Shown: in pieces, positions 28,013 to 37,954 of the stretch
Numbering within the stretch: the stretch's first letter is position 1
Layout of the letters: the number at the start of each line of letters is the position of its first letter
Made by a program: the position numbers and the translations under genes
The notes under the pieces: generated by a model
The model's database searches: none
The model's input: only the letters and a program-made list of their open reading frames with translations
Told to the model about the DNA's origin: nothing
Assembly: GCF_003116095.1 (NCBI RefSeq)
Contig: NZ_LGRA01000008.1
Span: 241,452-305,451 of the forward strand
Source: Azospirillum sp. TSO35-2
Lineage (GTDB): Bacteria; Pseudomonadota; Alphaproteobacteria; Azospirillales; Azospirillaceae
DNA: 64,000 nt
Direction: 5' to 3'

Positions 28013-29455
28013 TCAGCGCGCCGCGGAGCGCTGCTGGAACAGGGCGACGCCACGCAGCAGATCCAGCGCGCGGGCGAGCTGGAAGTCGAACGGCGGTGCA
28101 TCACCCTCAGCCGCCGCACCATCGGTCGGCGCGGCCCCCGGAGCGGCGGGAGCGGCCCCCGGCGTTGCGCCGGGCGCGCTGTTGGTCGCCCCCGGAACCG
28201 CACCGGGGTTCGGCGCGGCCGGCGTGCCGGGCGCGGCCGGGTTGGTGGTGGCCGGAGCCGGAGCCGCCGGGCGCGGCTTGTTCTGGTTGGCGGCGTCGGG
28301 GTTGACCAGCGCCCCCTTCAGATCGGCCTCGCGGCGGCGGACGACGTTCTTGTCGAGATCCTCGACCTTGGCGACGTGCACCTCGATGTCCGGGGTGATG
28401 CCCAACTGCTGGATCGAGCGGCCCGACGGCGTGTAGTAGCGCGCCGTGGTCAGCCGCATGGCGCCGTGGCCGGGCAGCGGGATGATGGTCTGCACCGATC
28501 CCTTGCCGAAGCTCTGGGTGCCCATGACGATGGCGCGCTTGTGGTCCTGCAGCGCGCCGGCGACGATCTCCGACGCCGAGGCCGAACCGCCGTTGATCAG
28601 CACGACCAGCGGCAGGCCCTTGATCAGATCGCCCGGCTTGGCGTTGAAGCGGGTGCCCTCCTCCGCCTTGCGGCCGCGGGTCGACACGATCTCGCCCTTG
28701 TCGAGGAAGGTGTCGGACACCGACACCGCCTGGTCGAGCAGGCCGCCGGGGTTGTTGCGCAGATCCAGCACATAGCCCTTCAGCTTGTCGCCCAACTGCT
28801 GCTGGATCGAGGCGATGGCCTTTTCCAGCCCGCTCTGGGTCTGCTCGTTGAAGCTGGTGATGCGGACGTAGCCGATGTCACCCTCGGTGCGGAAGCGGAC
28901 CGACTGCACCTTGATGACCGCGCGGGTCAGCGACACGGTGAAGGGCTCGCCGGCTTCGCCTCGGCGGACGGTGACCTTCAGCTCGCTGCCGATCGGCCCG
29001 CGCATCTTCTCCACCGCCTCGTTCAGGCTGAGGCCCATCACCGGATCGCCGTTCAACTGGACGATCAGGTCACCGGGCTGCAGGCCGGCGCGGAAGGCCG
29101 GGGTGTCGTCGATCGGCGAGACGACCTTGACCAGGCCGTTCTCCATCGTCACCTCGATGCCCAGCCCGCCGAACTCGCCGCGGGTCTGCACCTGCATGTC
29201 CTGGAAGCTTTTCTTGTTCAGATAGCTGGAATGCGGGTCGAGCGAGGTCAGCATCCCGTTGATCGCCGATTCGATCAGTTGCTCGTCGGTCACCGGCTCG
29301 ACATATTCGGCGCGGACCCGCTCGAACACATCGCCGAACAGGTTCAGTTGCCGGTAGGTGTCCGACGAATTGCTGGACTGCGCGGTGACGGTCGCGACGC
29401 CGGCTCCCAGAAACACCAGTGCAGCCGCCGTGGCGGCGCGCTTGATCATCCTCAT
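28013..29455 (-). CDS. ctpA: Carboxyl-terminal processing protease, S41 family
   Basis: 480 residues. N-terminal signal or anchor (about 1-25). PDZ domain about 95-170 (G-L-G-I-E-V-T, P-A-F-R-A-G-L-Q-P-G-D). The S41 core holds the catalytic Ser in N-G-G-S-A-S-A-S-E-I and the Lys in Q-S-F-G-K-G-S-V-Q-T. The last 100 residues are Pro/Ala/Gly-rich. CtpA-type proteases act in the periplasm and trim murein-modifying enzymes or mature other proteins. Starts directly after the envC stop, so it is in the same operon. Confidence 0.95.
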   Translation of the reverse strand: MRMIKRAATAAALVFLGAGVATVTAQSSNSSDTYRQLNLFGDVFERVRAEYVEPVTDEQLIESAINGMLTSLDPHSSYLNKKSFQDMQVQTRGEFGGLGIEVTMENGLVKVVSPIDDTPAFRAGLQPGDLIVQLNGDPVMGLSLNEAVEKMRGPIGSELKVTVRRGEAGEPFTVSLTRAVIKVQSVRFRTEGDIGYVRITSFNEQTQSGLEKAIASIQQQLGDKLKGYVLDLRNNPGGLLDQAVSVSDTFLDKGEIVSTRGRKAEEGTRFNAKPGDLIKGLPLVVLINGGSASASEIVAGALQDHKRAIVMGTQSFGKGSVQTIIPLPGHGAMRLTTARYYTPSGRSIQQLGITPDIEVHVAKVEDLDKNVVRRREADLKGALVNPDAANQNKPRPAAPAPATTNPAAPGTPAAPNPGAVPGATNSAPGATPGAAPAAPGAAPTDGAAAEGDAPPFDFQLARALDLLRGVALFQQRSAAR

Positions 29456-31096
29456 CTACCCTTGTCCTTTCCCCTCCGGGGCGCCGAACCCGCGCTGCGG
29501 GTTGATCGGCTGACCGTTTCGTCGCAGCTCGAAATAGAGATCCGGATCGCCGTCGGCCGGCATGACGGCCAGCGGTTCCCCGCCGACCACCTTACGCCCG
29601 ACGGCCGTGTCGATCCGGCCCAACCCCGCAATCAAACTATGATATCCGTTGCCGTGTTCAACGATCAAGATAAGGCCATAGCCTTTGAACGGACCGGCGA
29701 ACACGATCGTGCCGCCGCGCGGCGCCACCACGGCCGCCCCGGCGCGGGCCTGCACCGTCACGCCGCGGCTGGTGACGCCGAAACGGTCGGTCTCGCCGAA
29801 GCGGGTCGTCAGCTTGCCGCCGACCGGCAGGGTCATCCCGCCGGCCGTCGACCGCCCATCGGCATCACGGCCGGCAGGCGCGGCGCGGCTGGCCAGCGCC
29901 TGTTCCCGCGCCGCCTCCTTCGCCGCCTCGTCGCGGGCGCGTTTTTCCTCGGCGGCCTTCTGTTCCGCCGCCTTCTGTTCGGCGGCGCGCAGCTCTGCCA
30001 GCTTGCGCTCGGCCTCCTTGCGCTCCGCCTCCTTGCGGGCGGCGAGGCGGCGTTCGGCCTCGCGCTGTTCGGCCAGCCGGCGTTCGGCCTCCTTGCGCTC
30101 CGCCTCGCGCCGTTCCGCTTCGCGCTTGGCGGCGGCCTCGGCGGCGGCGCGGCGCTCGGCCTCGACCCGCTCCATCAACTGGCGCAGGTCGGTGGCCTGC
30201 CCCGACAGCTCGCCCATGCGCTGGGAGACCTGGAGCCGCTCCTCCTCGGTCTGGCGCGACAGCTCCTCGCGCCGGGCGATCAGGCGGTTCATCTCGCCCT
30301 GCTTCGCGGCCAGCGCCACGCGGGCGGCCAGCGCCTTGGCCCGCTGGTCGACCAGCTTGCCGCGGGTGTCGGCCAACCCGGTCAGCGCCTGGGCCAGCGC
30401 GTCGGCGCGGGCGCGCAACGCCGGCACCGCGTCGCGCAGCAGCAGGGCGGAGCGCAGCGTGTCCACCGGGCTGTCGGGCCGGGCGAGCGCCGCCTCCGGC
30501 GGGATGCGCGCCAGCCGCTGCAAGGCGCCGAGCAGGGTGGCGATCTGCTGCCGTTCGGCGTCGAGCGTGCTCGATCGCTCGCGCTCCTCCGCCTCCAGCG
30601 CGGTGAGGGTCTCCTCCAGCCGGGCGAGCGCCTCTTCCTGGCTGCGCGCCTGATCGGCCAGGGCAATCAACTGGCCGCGCAGGTCGTCCAGTTCGGTCTG
30701 CAACGCCTGCGACTGGCGTTCGAGCTGCTGCTGGCGCTGCTTGCCGGTCTGGAGCTGCTGCTCCACCCGCTTCAGCGTGTCCTTGGGCGCTTCCGGCTGC
30801 GCCGCGTTCGCTGGCTGGGCGAGAAGCAGGGTGGCGACGATGACCCCGGCTAGAAACCCCTCTCCCGCCCCAGCAACCCTCTCCCCCCCGGGGAGAGGGC
30901 TGGGTGAGGGGGATTCGTGGCGAAGCTTCACTGGGGACAAAGGGCAGAGCCGCAATCCCCTCGCAAACCCACGCCGCGCGTCCCCCTCACCGGCCCTGCG
31001 GGCCACCCTCTCCCCGGGGGGGAGAGGGTTATGGACGCGGAGCGCGTCCCCCTCTCCCCTGGGAGGGGAGTCAGCCGTCAGGGAGACACGCGCCAT
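29456..31096 (-). CDS. envC: EnvC-like murein hydrolase activator with repeat-derived N-terminal extension
   Basis: 546 residues as drawn. From about residue 105 a long coiled coil runs to about 400 (very rich in Glu, Arg, Ala and Gln), then a LytM/M23 domain (about 420-540). Its zinc ligands are not conserved: the expected HxxxD is R-F-G-V-T, and the last H-x-H-like site is Y-F-E-L-R. This degeneracy is typical of EnvC activators of AmiA/AmiB-type amidases, which split septal peptidoglycan. The export signal is G-F-L-A-G-V-I-V-A-T-L-L-L-A-Q-P-A-N-A (about 81-99). The preceding 80 residues are encoded by a pair of palindromic repeats and look non-native. The ATG 4 bases after the gpmI stop was used; a GTG at 30931 is an alternative. 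Confidence 0.85.
   Translation of the reverse strand: MARVSLTADSPPRGEGDALRVHNPLPPGERVARRAGEGDARRGFARGLRLCPLSPVKLRHESPSPSPLPGGERVAGAGEGFLAGVIVATLLLAQPANAAQPEAPKDTLKRVEQQLQTGKQRQQQLERQSQALQTELDDLRGQLIALADQARSQEEALARLEETLTALEAEERERSSTLDAERQQIATLLGALQRLARIPPEAALARPDSPVDTLRSALLLRDAVPALRARADALAQALTGLADTRGKLVDQRAKALAARVALAAKQGEMNRLIARREELSRQTEEERLQVSQRMGELSGQATDLRQLMERVEAERRAAAEAAAKREAERREAERKEAERRLAEQREAERRLAARKEAERKEAERKLAELRAAEQKAAEQKAAEEKRARDEAAKEAAREQALASRAAPAGRDADGRSTAGGMTLPVGGKLTTRFGETDRFGVTSRGVTVQARAGAAVVAPRGGTIVFAGPFKGYGLILIVEHGNGYHSLIAGLGRIDTAVGRKVVGGEPLAVMPADGDPDLYFELRRNGQPINPQRGFGAPEGKGQG
30858..31034. repeat. Inverted pair of GC-rich palindromic repeats inside the 5' end of envC
   Basis: Two copies of about 53 bases face each other, at about 30858-30912 and 30982-31034. 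Their 23-base cores (30877-30899 and 31006-31028, CCCTCTCCCC to GGGGAGAGGG type) are exact reverse complements. A related shorter stretch, CCCCTCTCCCCTGGGAGGGG, follows at about 31048-31067. The copies leave the envC reading frame open. Confidence 0.8.
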
Positions 31097-31099
31097 CCC

Positions 31100-32662
31100 T
31101 TACTCCGCCGCCGCGCGGGCGGCGGTGCGGGTCAGCAGGTTGCGGCCGGTCATCTCGGCCGGCTTCGGCAGGCCCAGCAGGTCGAGCAGCGTCGGGGCGA
31201 TGTCGGCCAGACGGCCACTGGCGATGCGGGCGCCGGCCGGGCCGTTGACCAGGACCAGCGGCACCTTGTCCAGCGTGTGGGCGGTGTGCGGGCCGCCGTT
31301 GTCCGGGTCCTTCATCAGCTCGCAGTTGCCATGGTCGGCGGTGACCAGCATGGTGCCGCCGGCGCGGCGCACCGCGGCCTCCACCCGGCCGACGCTGGTG
31401 TCGACCGCCTCCACCGCCTTGATCGCGGCGTCCAGCATGCCGCTGTGCCCGACCATGTCCGGGTTGGCGAAATTGACGACGATCAGGTCATAGGTGCCCG
31501 AATCGATGGCGCCGACCAGCTTGTCGGTCACCTCGGCCGCCGACATCTCCGGCTGCAGGTCGTAGGTCGCGACCTTGGGCGACGGCACCAGGATGCGGTC
31601 CTCGCCCTCGTACACGCGCTCCTCGCCGCCGTTGAAGAAGAAGGTGACGTGCGGGTACTTCTCCGTCTCGGCGATGCGCAGCTGCTTCATCCCGGCCTCG
31701 CTGACCACTTCGCCCAGCACCTTGGTCAGGGATTTCGGCGGAAAGATGGTCGTCATCAGCTTGGCCAGCGCCGAGGAGTACTCGACCATGCCGACCACCG
31801 CCGCCAGCTTGGGGGCGCCATCGACCGGGAAGCCGTCGAAGGTCGGTTCGACATAGGCGGCCAGGATCTCGCGGGCGCGGTCGGCGCGGTAATTCGCCAT
31901 CAGGATGGCGTCGCCGTCCTTCATGCCGGCGAAGTCGCCGATCACCGTCGGCAGGATGAATTCGTCATGCTTGCCGGCGGCGTAGCTCTGCTCGATCGCC
32001 TGGATCGGGTCGGCGGCGCGCTCGCCCTCCCCCTTGGTCATGGCGGCGTAGGCCTTGGCAACGCGGTCCCAGCGCTTGTCGCGGTCCATCGCGTAGTAGC
32101 GGCCGACGACGGTCGCCACCTCGACGCCCGGCATCTCGTGGACGTCGGCCATGAACTCGGCGACCTGGTCCTTGGCGCTCTGCGGCGGCACGTCGCGGCC
32201 GTCGGTGAAGGCGTGGACGGCGACCGGAATACCCTCGCGCGACAGCACGCCGGCCAGCGCCGCGATGTGGTCCTGGTGCGAATGGACGCCGCCCGGCGAC
32301 AGCAGCCCCATCAGGTGGACGCGGCCGCCCGTCTCGCGCATCTTTTTGGCGAGGTCGTTCAGCGCCGGGTTGCGCTCCAGCTCGCCCTCGACGATGGCGT
32401 GGTCGATCATGACGAGGTCCTGCATGACGACCCGGCCCGCGCCGAGATTCATGTGCCCGACCTCGGAGTTGCCCATCTGCCCCTTGGGCAGCCCGACCTC
32501 CTCCTCGCTGGCGTCGAGGAAGGCGGTCGGCTCGTTGGCCCACAGGCGGTCCCAGTTGGGGGTCTGGCCCAGTGCGATGGCGTTGTCGGACCGTTCCTCG
32601 CGGTAGCCCCAGCCGTCCAGGATGCAAAGAACGACAGGGCGGGGTCGGTTGGTCTCGGTCAT
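31100..32662 (-). CDS. gpmI: 2,3-bisphosphoglycerate-independent phosphoglycerate mutase
   Basis: 520 residues. Interconverts 3- and 2-phosphoglycerate in glycolysis. N-terminal V-V-L-C-I-L-D-G-W-G-Y carries the first metal ligand, and the catalytic Ser is in Q-M-G-N-S-E-V-G-H-M-N. V-T-A-D-H-G-N-C-E and G-R-L-A-D-I-A-P-T-L-L mark the second metal site and C-terminus. The ATG at 32662 matches the family start (M-T-E-T-N-R-P-R-P-V-V). It is followed at 4 bases by envC. Confidence 0.97.
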   Translation of the reverse strand: MTETNRPRPVVLCILDGWGYREERSDNAIALGQTPNWDRLWANEPTAFLDASEEEVGLPKGQMGNSEVGHMNLGAGRVVMQDLVMIDHAIVEGELERNPALNDLAKKMRETGGRVHLMGLLSPGGVHSHQDHIAALAGVLSREGIPVAVHAFTDGRDVPPQSAKDQVAEFMADVHEMPGVEVATVVGRYYAMDRDKRWDRVAKAYAAMTKGEGERAADPIQAIEQSYAAGKHDEFILPTVIGDFAGMKDGDAILMANYRADRAREILAAYVEPTFDGFPVDGAPKLAAVVGMVEYSSALAKLMTTIFPPKSLTKVLGEVVSEAGMKQLRIAETEKYPHVTFFFNGGEERVYEGEDRILVPSPKVATYDLQPEMSAAEVTDKLVGAIDSGTYDLIVVNFANPDMVGHSGMLDAAIKAVEAVDTSVGRVEAAVRRAGGTMLVTADHGNCELMKDPDNGGPHTAHTLDKVPLVLVNGPAGARIASGRLADIAPTLLDLLGLPKPAEMTGRNLLTRTAARAAAE

Positions 32663-32748
32663 CGCGCTGTACCTTTCTCGAAAGGTTCGTGGTCTCGGAG
32701 GGATTGGTTTTCGGCTCCGGCGCGTCGTTGCGGCGCCGGCTTCGACGC

Positions 32749-33207
32749 TCAGGCTCTGTGATAGGGGTGGCCGGCCAGGATTTGTTGGGCGCGATAGAGT
32801 TGCTCCGCAAGCATCCCGCGCACCAGCATGTGTGGCCAGGTCATCGGCCCGAAGGCCATCAGGAAATCGGCCCGCGCGCGCACCGCGTCGCCATGGCCGT
32901 CGGCACCGCCGATCAGGAAGGCGAGATCGCCGGCGCCGCGGTCGCGCCACTCGCCGACCTTGGCGGCGAAACTTTCACTGGGCAGGGCCTTGCCGCGCTC
33001 GTCCAGCGCCACGACGATGGCGCCGGCGGGGATCGCGGCCAGCAGCAGCTCGGCCTCCTGCCGCTTCAATTCGTCGGAGGAGAGGCGCTTCTTCACCTCG
33101 ACCTCCTTCAGGGTGAAGGGCCAGCTCAACCGTCCGACATACTCGTCGAACAGGTCACGCGTTGGTCCACCCCGCGACCGCCCGACGGCGGCGAGCCACA
33201 GACGCAT
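32749..33207 (-). CDS. rlmH: 23S rRNA (pseudouridine-1915 N3)-methyltransferase RlmH
   Basis: 152 residues of the SPOUT class. Family signatures are [14 protein letters not shown], the knot segment [10 protein letters not shown] and the C-terminal [15 protein letters not shown]. The final G-H-P-Y-H-R is the usual end. The enzyme methylates pseudouridine 1915 in helix 69 of 70S ribosomes. It lies between rsfS and gpmI in a conserved cluster. Confidence 0.97.
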   Translation of the reverse strand: MRLWLAAVGRSRGGPTRDLFDEYVGRLSWPFTLKEVEVKKRLSSDELKRQEAELLLAAIPAGAIVVALDERGKALPSESFAAKVGEWRDRGAGDLAFLIGGADGHGDAVRARADFLMAFGPMTWPHMLVRGMLAEQLYRAQQILAGHPYHRA

Positions 33208-33232
33208 GATGCGGCCCTCCGCCTCCGGCCCG

Positions 33233-33679
33233 TCAGGCGCTCAGCCGGGCCGCGTCGGACGGCTTCGGCAGATCCAGACCCCACATCTTTTCGATGTTGT
33301 AGAAGGTCCGGACCTCCGGCTTGAACAGGTGGACGATGACGTCGCCGGCATCGACCAGGACCCAGTCGGCCTGCGCCAGACCTTCCATCTCGACGCCGCG
33401 GACACCGGCCTGCTTCAGCTTTTCGGCCAGCTTGATGGCCATGGCGCCGATGTGCCGCGTGTTGCGGCCCGACGCCACGATCATGTAATCGGCGAAGGTG
33501 GTTTTCCCGGCGAGGTCGATGACGGTGACATCATCCGCCTGGTCGGCGTCAAGCGACGCCTCGATGAGCGCCTTCAGCTCCTGCGGTTCCAGGATCTGGG
33601 GAACGGGGGCTGGCCGCGGAGCGGTCGCGGCCGTTTCGGTGTGCGTGGTGATGGCTCCAACCTCTTGCAACGGTGTCAC
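33233..33679 (-). CDS. rsfS: Ribosome silencing factor RsfS
   Basis: 148 residues when started at the GTG (33679), which overlaps the nadD stop as GTGA; no internal Met precedes the domain. The domain starts near residue 35 ([11 protein letters not shown]) and has [31 protein letters not shown] and Y-N-I-E-K-M-W. RsfS binds L14 and prevents subunit joining when nutrients are low. The nadD-rsfS-rlmH order is widely conserved. Confidence 0.93.
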   Translation of the reverse strand: MTPLQEVGAITTHTETAATAPRPAPVPQILEPQELKALIEASLDADQADDVTVIDLAGKTTFADYMIVASGRNTRHIGAMAIKLAEKLKQAGVRGVEMEGLAQADWVLVDAGDVIVHLFKPEVRTFYNIEKMWGLDLPKPSDAARLSA

Positions 33680-34320
33680 AACCCGGAGGCCCGCGCCTGC
33701 CGGATCGCCGTCGCCGAGGCCGGATGCAGAGGGTTGCGTAAGAACGCCCAGGCCGGCCGCCGATGGCGCGCCAGCCCTTTGACCCCAGACACCGACACCC
33801 GCCGACGGATGTAACGCCGGGCGGCCTTGCCGCTCAGCGCACTTAAAGAATAGGTCGGACGGGCGAAAACCGCAACGGCCACCGACTCGAAGATTCGTGT
33901 CCAGTGCTTCCAGCGCGGAATTTGCCGCAGATTGTCCGCTCCCATCAACCAAACAAAGCGTGTTTTGGGGAATCGCCGCTGCAGATTCGCCAAAGTGTCG
34001 GCGGTGTAGCGGGTGCCGAGCGCGGTTTCGATCGCGGTGACCTCGATCCGCGGGTGGGCGGCGACCGCCCGCGCCTCCGCCAGCCGCGCGTCCAGCCCCG
34101 CCATGCCGGCCGCCGACTTCAGCGGATTCTGCGGGCTGACCATCCACCAGACACGATCGAGCCCGAGCGCCTTCAGCGCGAACAGGCTGATGTGCCGGTG
34201 CCCGTCATGGGCCGGGTTGAACGACCCGCCGAGGATGCCGACGGTCAGCCCGGCGTAGAGCGGGCCGGAATAGAGGTGGGGGGCACGGGCTCCCTCACCC
34301 TTACGGTCGCGTCTGGCCAT
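33676..34320 (-). CDS. nadD: Nicotinate-nucleotide adenylyltransferase
   Basis: 214 residues. The nucleotide-binding motif [13 protein letters not shown] is at about 30-42, and the C-terminal S-A-T-A-I-R motif is present. It makes nicotinic acid adenine dinucleotide in NAD synthesis. The first 20 residues are a basic extension. ATG at 34320 chosen; an in-frame GTG two codons earlier is possible. It overlaps the proA end by 20 bases. Confidence 0.95.
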   Translation of the reverse strand: MARRDRKGEGARAPHLYSGPLYAGLTVGILGGSFNPAHDGHRHISLFALKALGLDRVWWMVSPQNPLKSAAGMAGLDARLAEARAVAAHPRIEVTAIETALGTRYTADTLANLQRRFPKTRFVWLMGADNLRQIPRWKHWTRIFESVAVAVFARPTYSLSALSGKAARRYIRRRVSVSGVKGLARHRRPAWAFLRNPLHPASATAIRQARASGL

Positions 34321-35575
34321 CGCCACGCACGACGTACTTGTAGCTGGTCAGCTGTTCGGCACCCACCGGGCCGCGGGCGTGGAACTTGTCGGTCGAGATG
34401 CCGATCTCGGCGCCCATGCCGAACTCGCCGCCGTCGGCGAACTGGGTGGAGGCGTTCCACAGCACGATGCCGCTGTCGATCCGGCCGAGGAACCGCTCCG
34501 CCACCGCCGGATCCTCGGTCAGGATCGATTCGGTGTGGTGCGAGCTGTGCTGGTTGATGTGGTCGATGGCGCCGTCCACCCCGTCGACCACGCCGCAGGC
34601 GATGATGGCGTCGAGATACTCGGTGTCCCAGTCCTCCGGCGCCACCGGCGTCACCCGCGCATCAACGGCCTGCGCCGCCGCGTCGCCGCGCACGGCGCAG
34701 CCGGCGTCGAGCAGGTCCTTGACCAGCAGCGGCAGGGCGGTGCCGGCGATGGCGCGGTCGACCAGCAGCGTCTCGGCGGCGCCGCAGATCGAGGTGCGGC
34801 GCATCTTGGCGTTCAGCACCACCTTGCGCGCCTTCTCCAGGTCGGCGGCGGCGTCGACATAGACGTGGCAGTTGCCGTCCAGATGCTTGATCACCGGGAC
34901 GCGGCTCTCGTCGGCGATGCGCTGGATCAGCGACTTGCCGCCGCGCGGGATGATGACGTCGATGAACTCCCGCATCGTCAGCATGTGGCCGACGGCGGCG
35001 CGGTCGGTGGTCGGCACCAGCTGGATCGCGGTTTCCGGCAGGCCGGCCTCGCGCAGGCCCTGGGCCAGGCAGTCGGCGATGGCGCGGGACGAGCGGATGC
35101 TCTCCGACCCGCCGCGCAGGATGGCGGCGTTGCCCGACTTCAGGCACAGGCCGCCGGCGTCGGCGGTCACGTTGGGCCGGCTTTCATAGATGATGCCGAT
35201 CACCCCCAGCGGCACGCGGACGCGCTGGATGCGCAGGCCGTTGGGCCGCGTCCAGTCGGCCAGCACGCCGCCGATGGGATCGGGGAAGTCGGCGATGTCC
35301 TCCAGACCCTTGGCCATCGCCTCGATGCGCGTGTCGTCCAGCATCAGCCGTTCGCGCATCGGGCCGGACAGGTCGCGGGCGTTCGCCATGTCCTCGGCGT
35401 TGGCGGCCTTGATCTCGGCCGCACGGGCGCGGATGGCCGCCGCCGCCGCCCGCAGGGCCCGATCCTTGTCCGGCCCTGGCACGGTCGCCAGCGTGACCGC
35501 GGCGGCGCGGGCGGCGCGGCCGAGGGACAGCATCTGGTCGTGCAGGGCATCGGTGGTGTCGAGCAGGGCGGACAT
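34301..35575 (-). CDS. proA: Gamma-glutamyl phosphate reductase
   Basis: 424 residues. Reduces glutamyl-5-phosphate to the semialdehyde in proline synthesis, the step after ProB. The catalytic Cys lies in [12 protein letters not shown], and the NADPH-binding segment with [10 protein letters not shown] is near residue 115. Start at M-S-A-L-L-D-T (35575) gives normal length; the frame continues upstream without similarity. First gene of the proA-nadD-rsfS-rlmH-gpmI-envC-ctpA block. Confidence 0.97.
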   Translation of the reverse strand: MSALLDTTDALHDQMLSLGRAARAAAVTLATVPGPDKDRALRAAAAAIRARAAEIKAANAEDMANARDLSGPMRERLMLDDTRIEAMAKGLEDIADFPDPIGGVLADWTRPNGLRIQRVRVPLGVIGIIYESRPNVTADAGGLCLKSGNAAILRGGSESIRSSRAIADCLAQGLREAGLPETAIQLVPTTDRAAVGHMLTMREFIDVIIPRGGKSLIQRIADESRVPVIKHLDGNCHVYVDAAADLEKARKVVLNAKMRRTSICGAAETLLVDRAIAGTALPLLVKDLLDAGCAVRGDAAAQAVDARVTPVAPEDWDTEYLDAIIACGVVDGVDGAIDHINQHSSHHTESILTEDPAVAERFLGRIDSGIVLWNASTQFADGGEFGMGAEIGISTDKFHARGPVGAEQLTSYKYVVRGDGQTRP

Positions 35576-35783
35576 CGGTGTCTCCGGGAACACGCGTTCG
35601 TGACGGGAGAGTGACCTTAACGAATTGTTTCGGGTTGCGAAAGACGCGCGGCTGTGGGACTCCGGCGTCCGGTGGGAGGCGGGCGTGACGAAAACGCAAA
35701 GGGCGCGCCGGCCGCGCCCAGGGCATAGTCGCGCCGGCCGGATGCCCAGCCAGGAAAAGCCCGCCGGAGTTGAGAAGGTTTCG

Positions 35784-36527
35784 ATGCTGACGCTTCTGCT
35801 GATTGTCTCCGCGTTTTTCGCCGGCGTCCTGAACGCCGTGGCCGGGGGCGGCAGCTTCCTGACCTTTCCGGCGCTGATCCTGGCCGGGGTGCCGCCACTG
35901 AACGCCAACGCCACCAGCACCGTCGCGGTGTCGCCCGGCGCGCTGGCCAGCGCCTACGGCTACCGGCGGGAGCTGGGGAAGATCCGCGAGATCCACCTGC
36001 CCTCCTTCCTCGGGGTCAGCCTGGTCGGCGGGCTGCTGGGCGCCCTGCTGCTGCTGTGGACGCCGCAGCGCACCTTCGAGGCGATCGTGCCCTGGCTGCT
36101 GCTGTTCGCCACGGTGCTGTTCGCCTTCGGCCCCAAGGCGTCGACCTGGATTCGCCAGAACTGCACGGTCGGGCACGGGGCGGTGCTGGCCAGCCAGTTC
36201 CTGATCGCCATCTACGGCGGCTATTTCGGCGGCGGCATCGGCATCCTGATCCTGGCGACGCTCGGCGTCTTCGGCCTGACCGACCTGCACGCGATGAACG
36301 GGCTGAAGACGCTGGTGTCGGGCTGCCTGAACGCGGTCGCGGTGGTCGCCTTCGTCGCCGGCGGCGCCGTCTACTGGAACGAGGCGCTGATCATGCTGGT
36401 CGCGGCGATGGCCGGCGGCTATGCCGGGGCCGCGGTCGCCCGCCGCATCCCGCCGCCGCACCTGCGCCGGTTCGTCATCCTGGTCGGTGCCGCGATGACG
36501 GTCTATTTCTTCGTGACCAAGCTCTGA
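35784..36527 (+). CDS. TauE/SafE (TSUP) family membrane permease
   Basis: 247 residues with about eight membrane helices. The first helix region contains the family motif [16 protein letters not shown], repeated in weaker form in the second half ([12 protein letters not shown]). TSUP proteins are thought to carry organosulfur or sulfite-type anions across the inner membrane. Substrate unknown here. The ATG at 35784 follows GAGAAGG. rppH starts 20 bases after the stop, so they may share a transcript. Confidence 0.9.
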   Translation: MLTLLLIVSAFFAGVLNAVAGGGSFLTFPALILAGVPPLNANATSTVAVSPGALASAYGYRRELGKIREIHLPSFLGVSLVGGLLGALLLLWTPQRTFEAIVPWLLLFATVLFAFGPKASTWIRQNCTVGHGAVLASQFLIAIYGGYFGGGIGILILATLGVFGLTDLHAMNGLKTLVSGCLNAVAVVAFVAGGAVYWNEALIMLVAAMAGGYAGAAVARRIPPPHLRRFVILVGAAMTVYFFVTKL

Positions 36528-36547
36528 ACCGGACGGACCCCGCCGCC

Positions 36548-37045
36548 ATGACCAAAATCGTCGCCCGCGACACTCTGCCCTACCGCCCCTGCGTCGGCAT
36601 CATGCTGCTGAACGACCGCGGCGCGGTGTTCGTCGCCAGGCGCTGCGGGTCGGAGGCCGACTGGCAGATGCCCCAGGGCGGCATCGACGAGGGGGAGGAC
36701 GCCCGCAGCGCCGCCTTCCGCGAGCTGGAGGAGGAGATCGGCACGGCGAAGGCGGAGTTCATCGCGATGACCGCCGCCCCCCACCGCTACGACCTGCCCG
36801 ACGAGCTGCTGGGCCGGGTGTGGAAGGGCCGCTGGCGCGGGCAGGAGCAGATGTGGATGCTCGCCCGCTTCACCGGGACCGACGCCGACATCCGGCTCGA
36901 CACCGCGCATCCGGAGTTCGACGCCTGGAAATGGATCGATGCGGAGGCGCTGCCCGGCCTGATCGTCGCCTTCAAGCGGCCGGTCTACGAAGCGGTGCTG
37001 GCCGAGTTCCGCCCGCGGATCGCCGCCCTGAAGACTTTGGGCTGA
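36548..37045 (+). CDS. rppH: RNA 5'-pyrophosphohydrolase RppH (Nudix)
   Basis: 165 residues. The Nudix box G-G-I-D-E-G-E-D-A-R then S-A-A-F-R-E-L-E-E-E-I-G is at about 42-64 with the catalytic Glu residues intact. W-Q-M-P-Q-G before the box and L-P-G-L-I-V-A-F-K-R near the end are RppH/IalA features. It removes pyrophosphate from 5' triphosphate RNA ends or dinucleoside polyphosphates and so starts mRNA decay. Confidence 0.94.
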   Translation: MTKIVARDTLPYRPCVGIMLLNDRGAVFVARRCGSEADWQMPQGGIDEGEDARSAAFRELEEEIGTAKAEFIAMTAAPHRYDLPDELLGRVWKGRWRGQEQMWMLARFTGTDADIRLDTAHPEFDAWKWIDAEALPGLIVAFKRPVYEAVLAEFRPRIAALKTLG

Positions 37046-37207
37046 GGGGCCGATGTCCCATCTTTGATCGCGGTTTGCCCTAGGTGTGAAGCCCTCCACC
37101 CCTGTGTCAGAGATCCCCAGCTTAACGAATCCTTGAGACGGCTCTGGCAACGTCGCTGCTGCAACCGCAGTGCGCAAGAGGCGGCACGGGATGGGCGGAG
37201 GGGTGGC

Positions 37208-37528
37208 ATGTCGCTGATCAAATGGACCGAGGAGGACGGGCGTGTGCGCCTGGGCCTGCCAAGCGACCTCGACCTGCCGATGGCGCAACCACTGCTCGAC
37301 AGCCTGCGGGCCGGACTGGCGGCCTCCGCCGACGTGACCGTGCAGGCCGATCAGGTCGAGCGCATCAGCGCCGCCTGCGTCCAGGCGCTGGTCGTCGCCG
37401 CGCGCGACGCCGCGGAGCGCGGCGCCGCCTTCACCGTCGCCGCTCCGTCTGAGGTGCTGTCCGAAGCGTGCGAGGACCTGGGCCTCGCCGCTTGGTTGAA
37501 GGAATGGAGCGGGGAGAGCCGAGCGTGA
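37208..37528 (+). CDS. STAS-domain protein at the head of the chemotaxis operon
   Basis: 106 residues forming a single STAS (anti-sigma-antagonist-like) domain: V-R-L-G-L-P-S-D-L-D-L, V-T-V-Q-A-D-Q-V-E-R-I-S-A-A-C-V-Q-A-L and A-F-T-V-A-A-P-S. The usual D-S-S phosphorylation site is R-I-S-A-A here, with Ser but without the preceding Asp. STAS proteins often open alphaproteobacterial che operons, possibly tying chemoreceptor arrays to another signal. The stop overlaps the cheY GTG start (GTGA). Confidence 0.85.
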   Translation: MSLIKWTEEDGRVRLGLPSDLDLPMAQPLLDSLRAGLAASADVTVQADQVERISAACVQALVVAARDAAERGAAFTVAAPSEVLSEACEDLGLAAWLKEWSGESRA

Positions 37529-37890
37529 AGAAGACAGTGATGACGGTGGATGACTCCCGCACGATGCGCGACATGGTGTCCTTCACCCTGCGCGGCGCCG
37601 GCTATGACGTGGTCGAGGCCGCCGACGGGCAGCAGGCGATGAGCGCCATCGCCACCCGCAAGGTCGATCTGGTCATCACCGACCTGAACATGCCGGTGAT
37701 GGACGGGCTGAGCCTGATCCGCAAGCTGCGGGCGATCCCGGCGCACCGCACCCTGCCGATCCTGATGCTGACCACCGAAGCGGACGACAGCAAGAAGGCC
37801 GAGGGCCGGGCCGCCGGCGCCACCGGCTGGATCGTGAAGCCCTTCAACCCCGACAAGCTGGTGTCGGTGGTGCAGAAGGTGTGCGGCTGA
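37525..37890 (+). CDS. cheY: Chemotaxis response regulator CheY
   Basis: 121 residues, a stand-alone receiver. Acidic pair D-D at 9-10 (V-M-T-V-D-D-S-R), phosphorylation site Asp53 in V-I-T-D-L-N-M-P, switch Thr in L-M-L-T-T-E and Lys in I-V-K-P-F. No output domain. The GTG start is set by the overlap with the STAS gene. Expected to be phosphorylated by the CheA encoded next. Confidence 0.95.
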   Translation: MKKTVMTVDDSRTMRDMVSFTLRGAGYDVVEAADGQQAMSAIATRKVDLVITDLNMPVMDGLSLIRKLRAIPAHRTLPILMLTTEADDSKKAEGRAAGATGWIVKPFNPDKLVSVVQKVCG

Positions 37891-37954
37891 CCCGGTCGGC
37901 CAGCACGAGAAGGGCCAGCACGAAAAGGGCCGGCGAAGGCGCCGGCAAAGGGGA

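Noticed and set aside
27626..30853. A 1075-codon frame opposite ctpA and envC
   Set aside because: Antisense shadow, repetitive Leu/Gly/Arg composition mirrored from the envC coiled coil.
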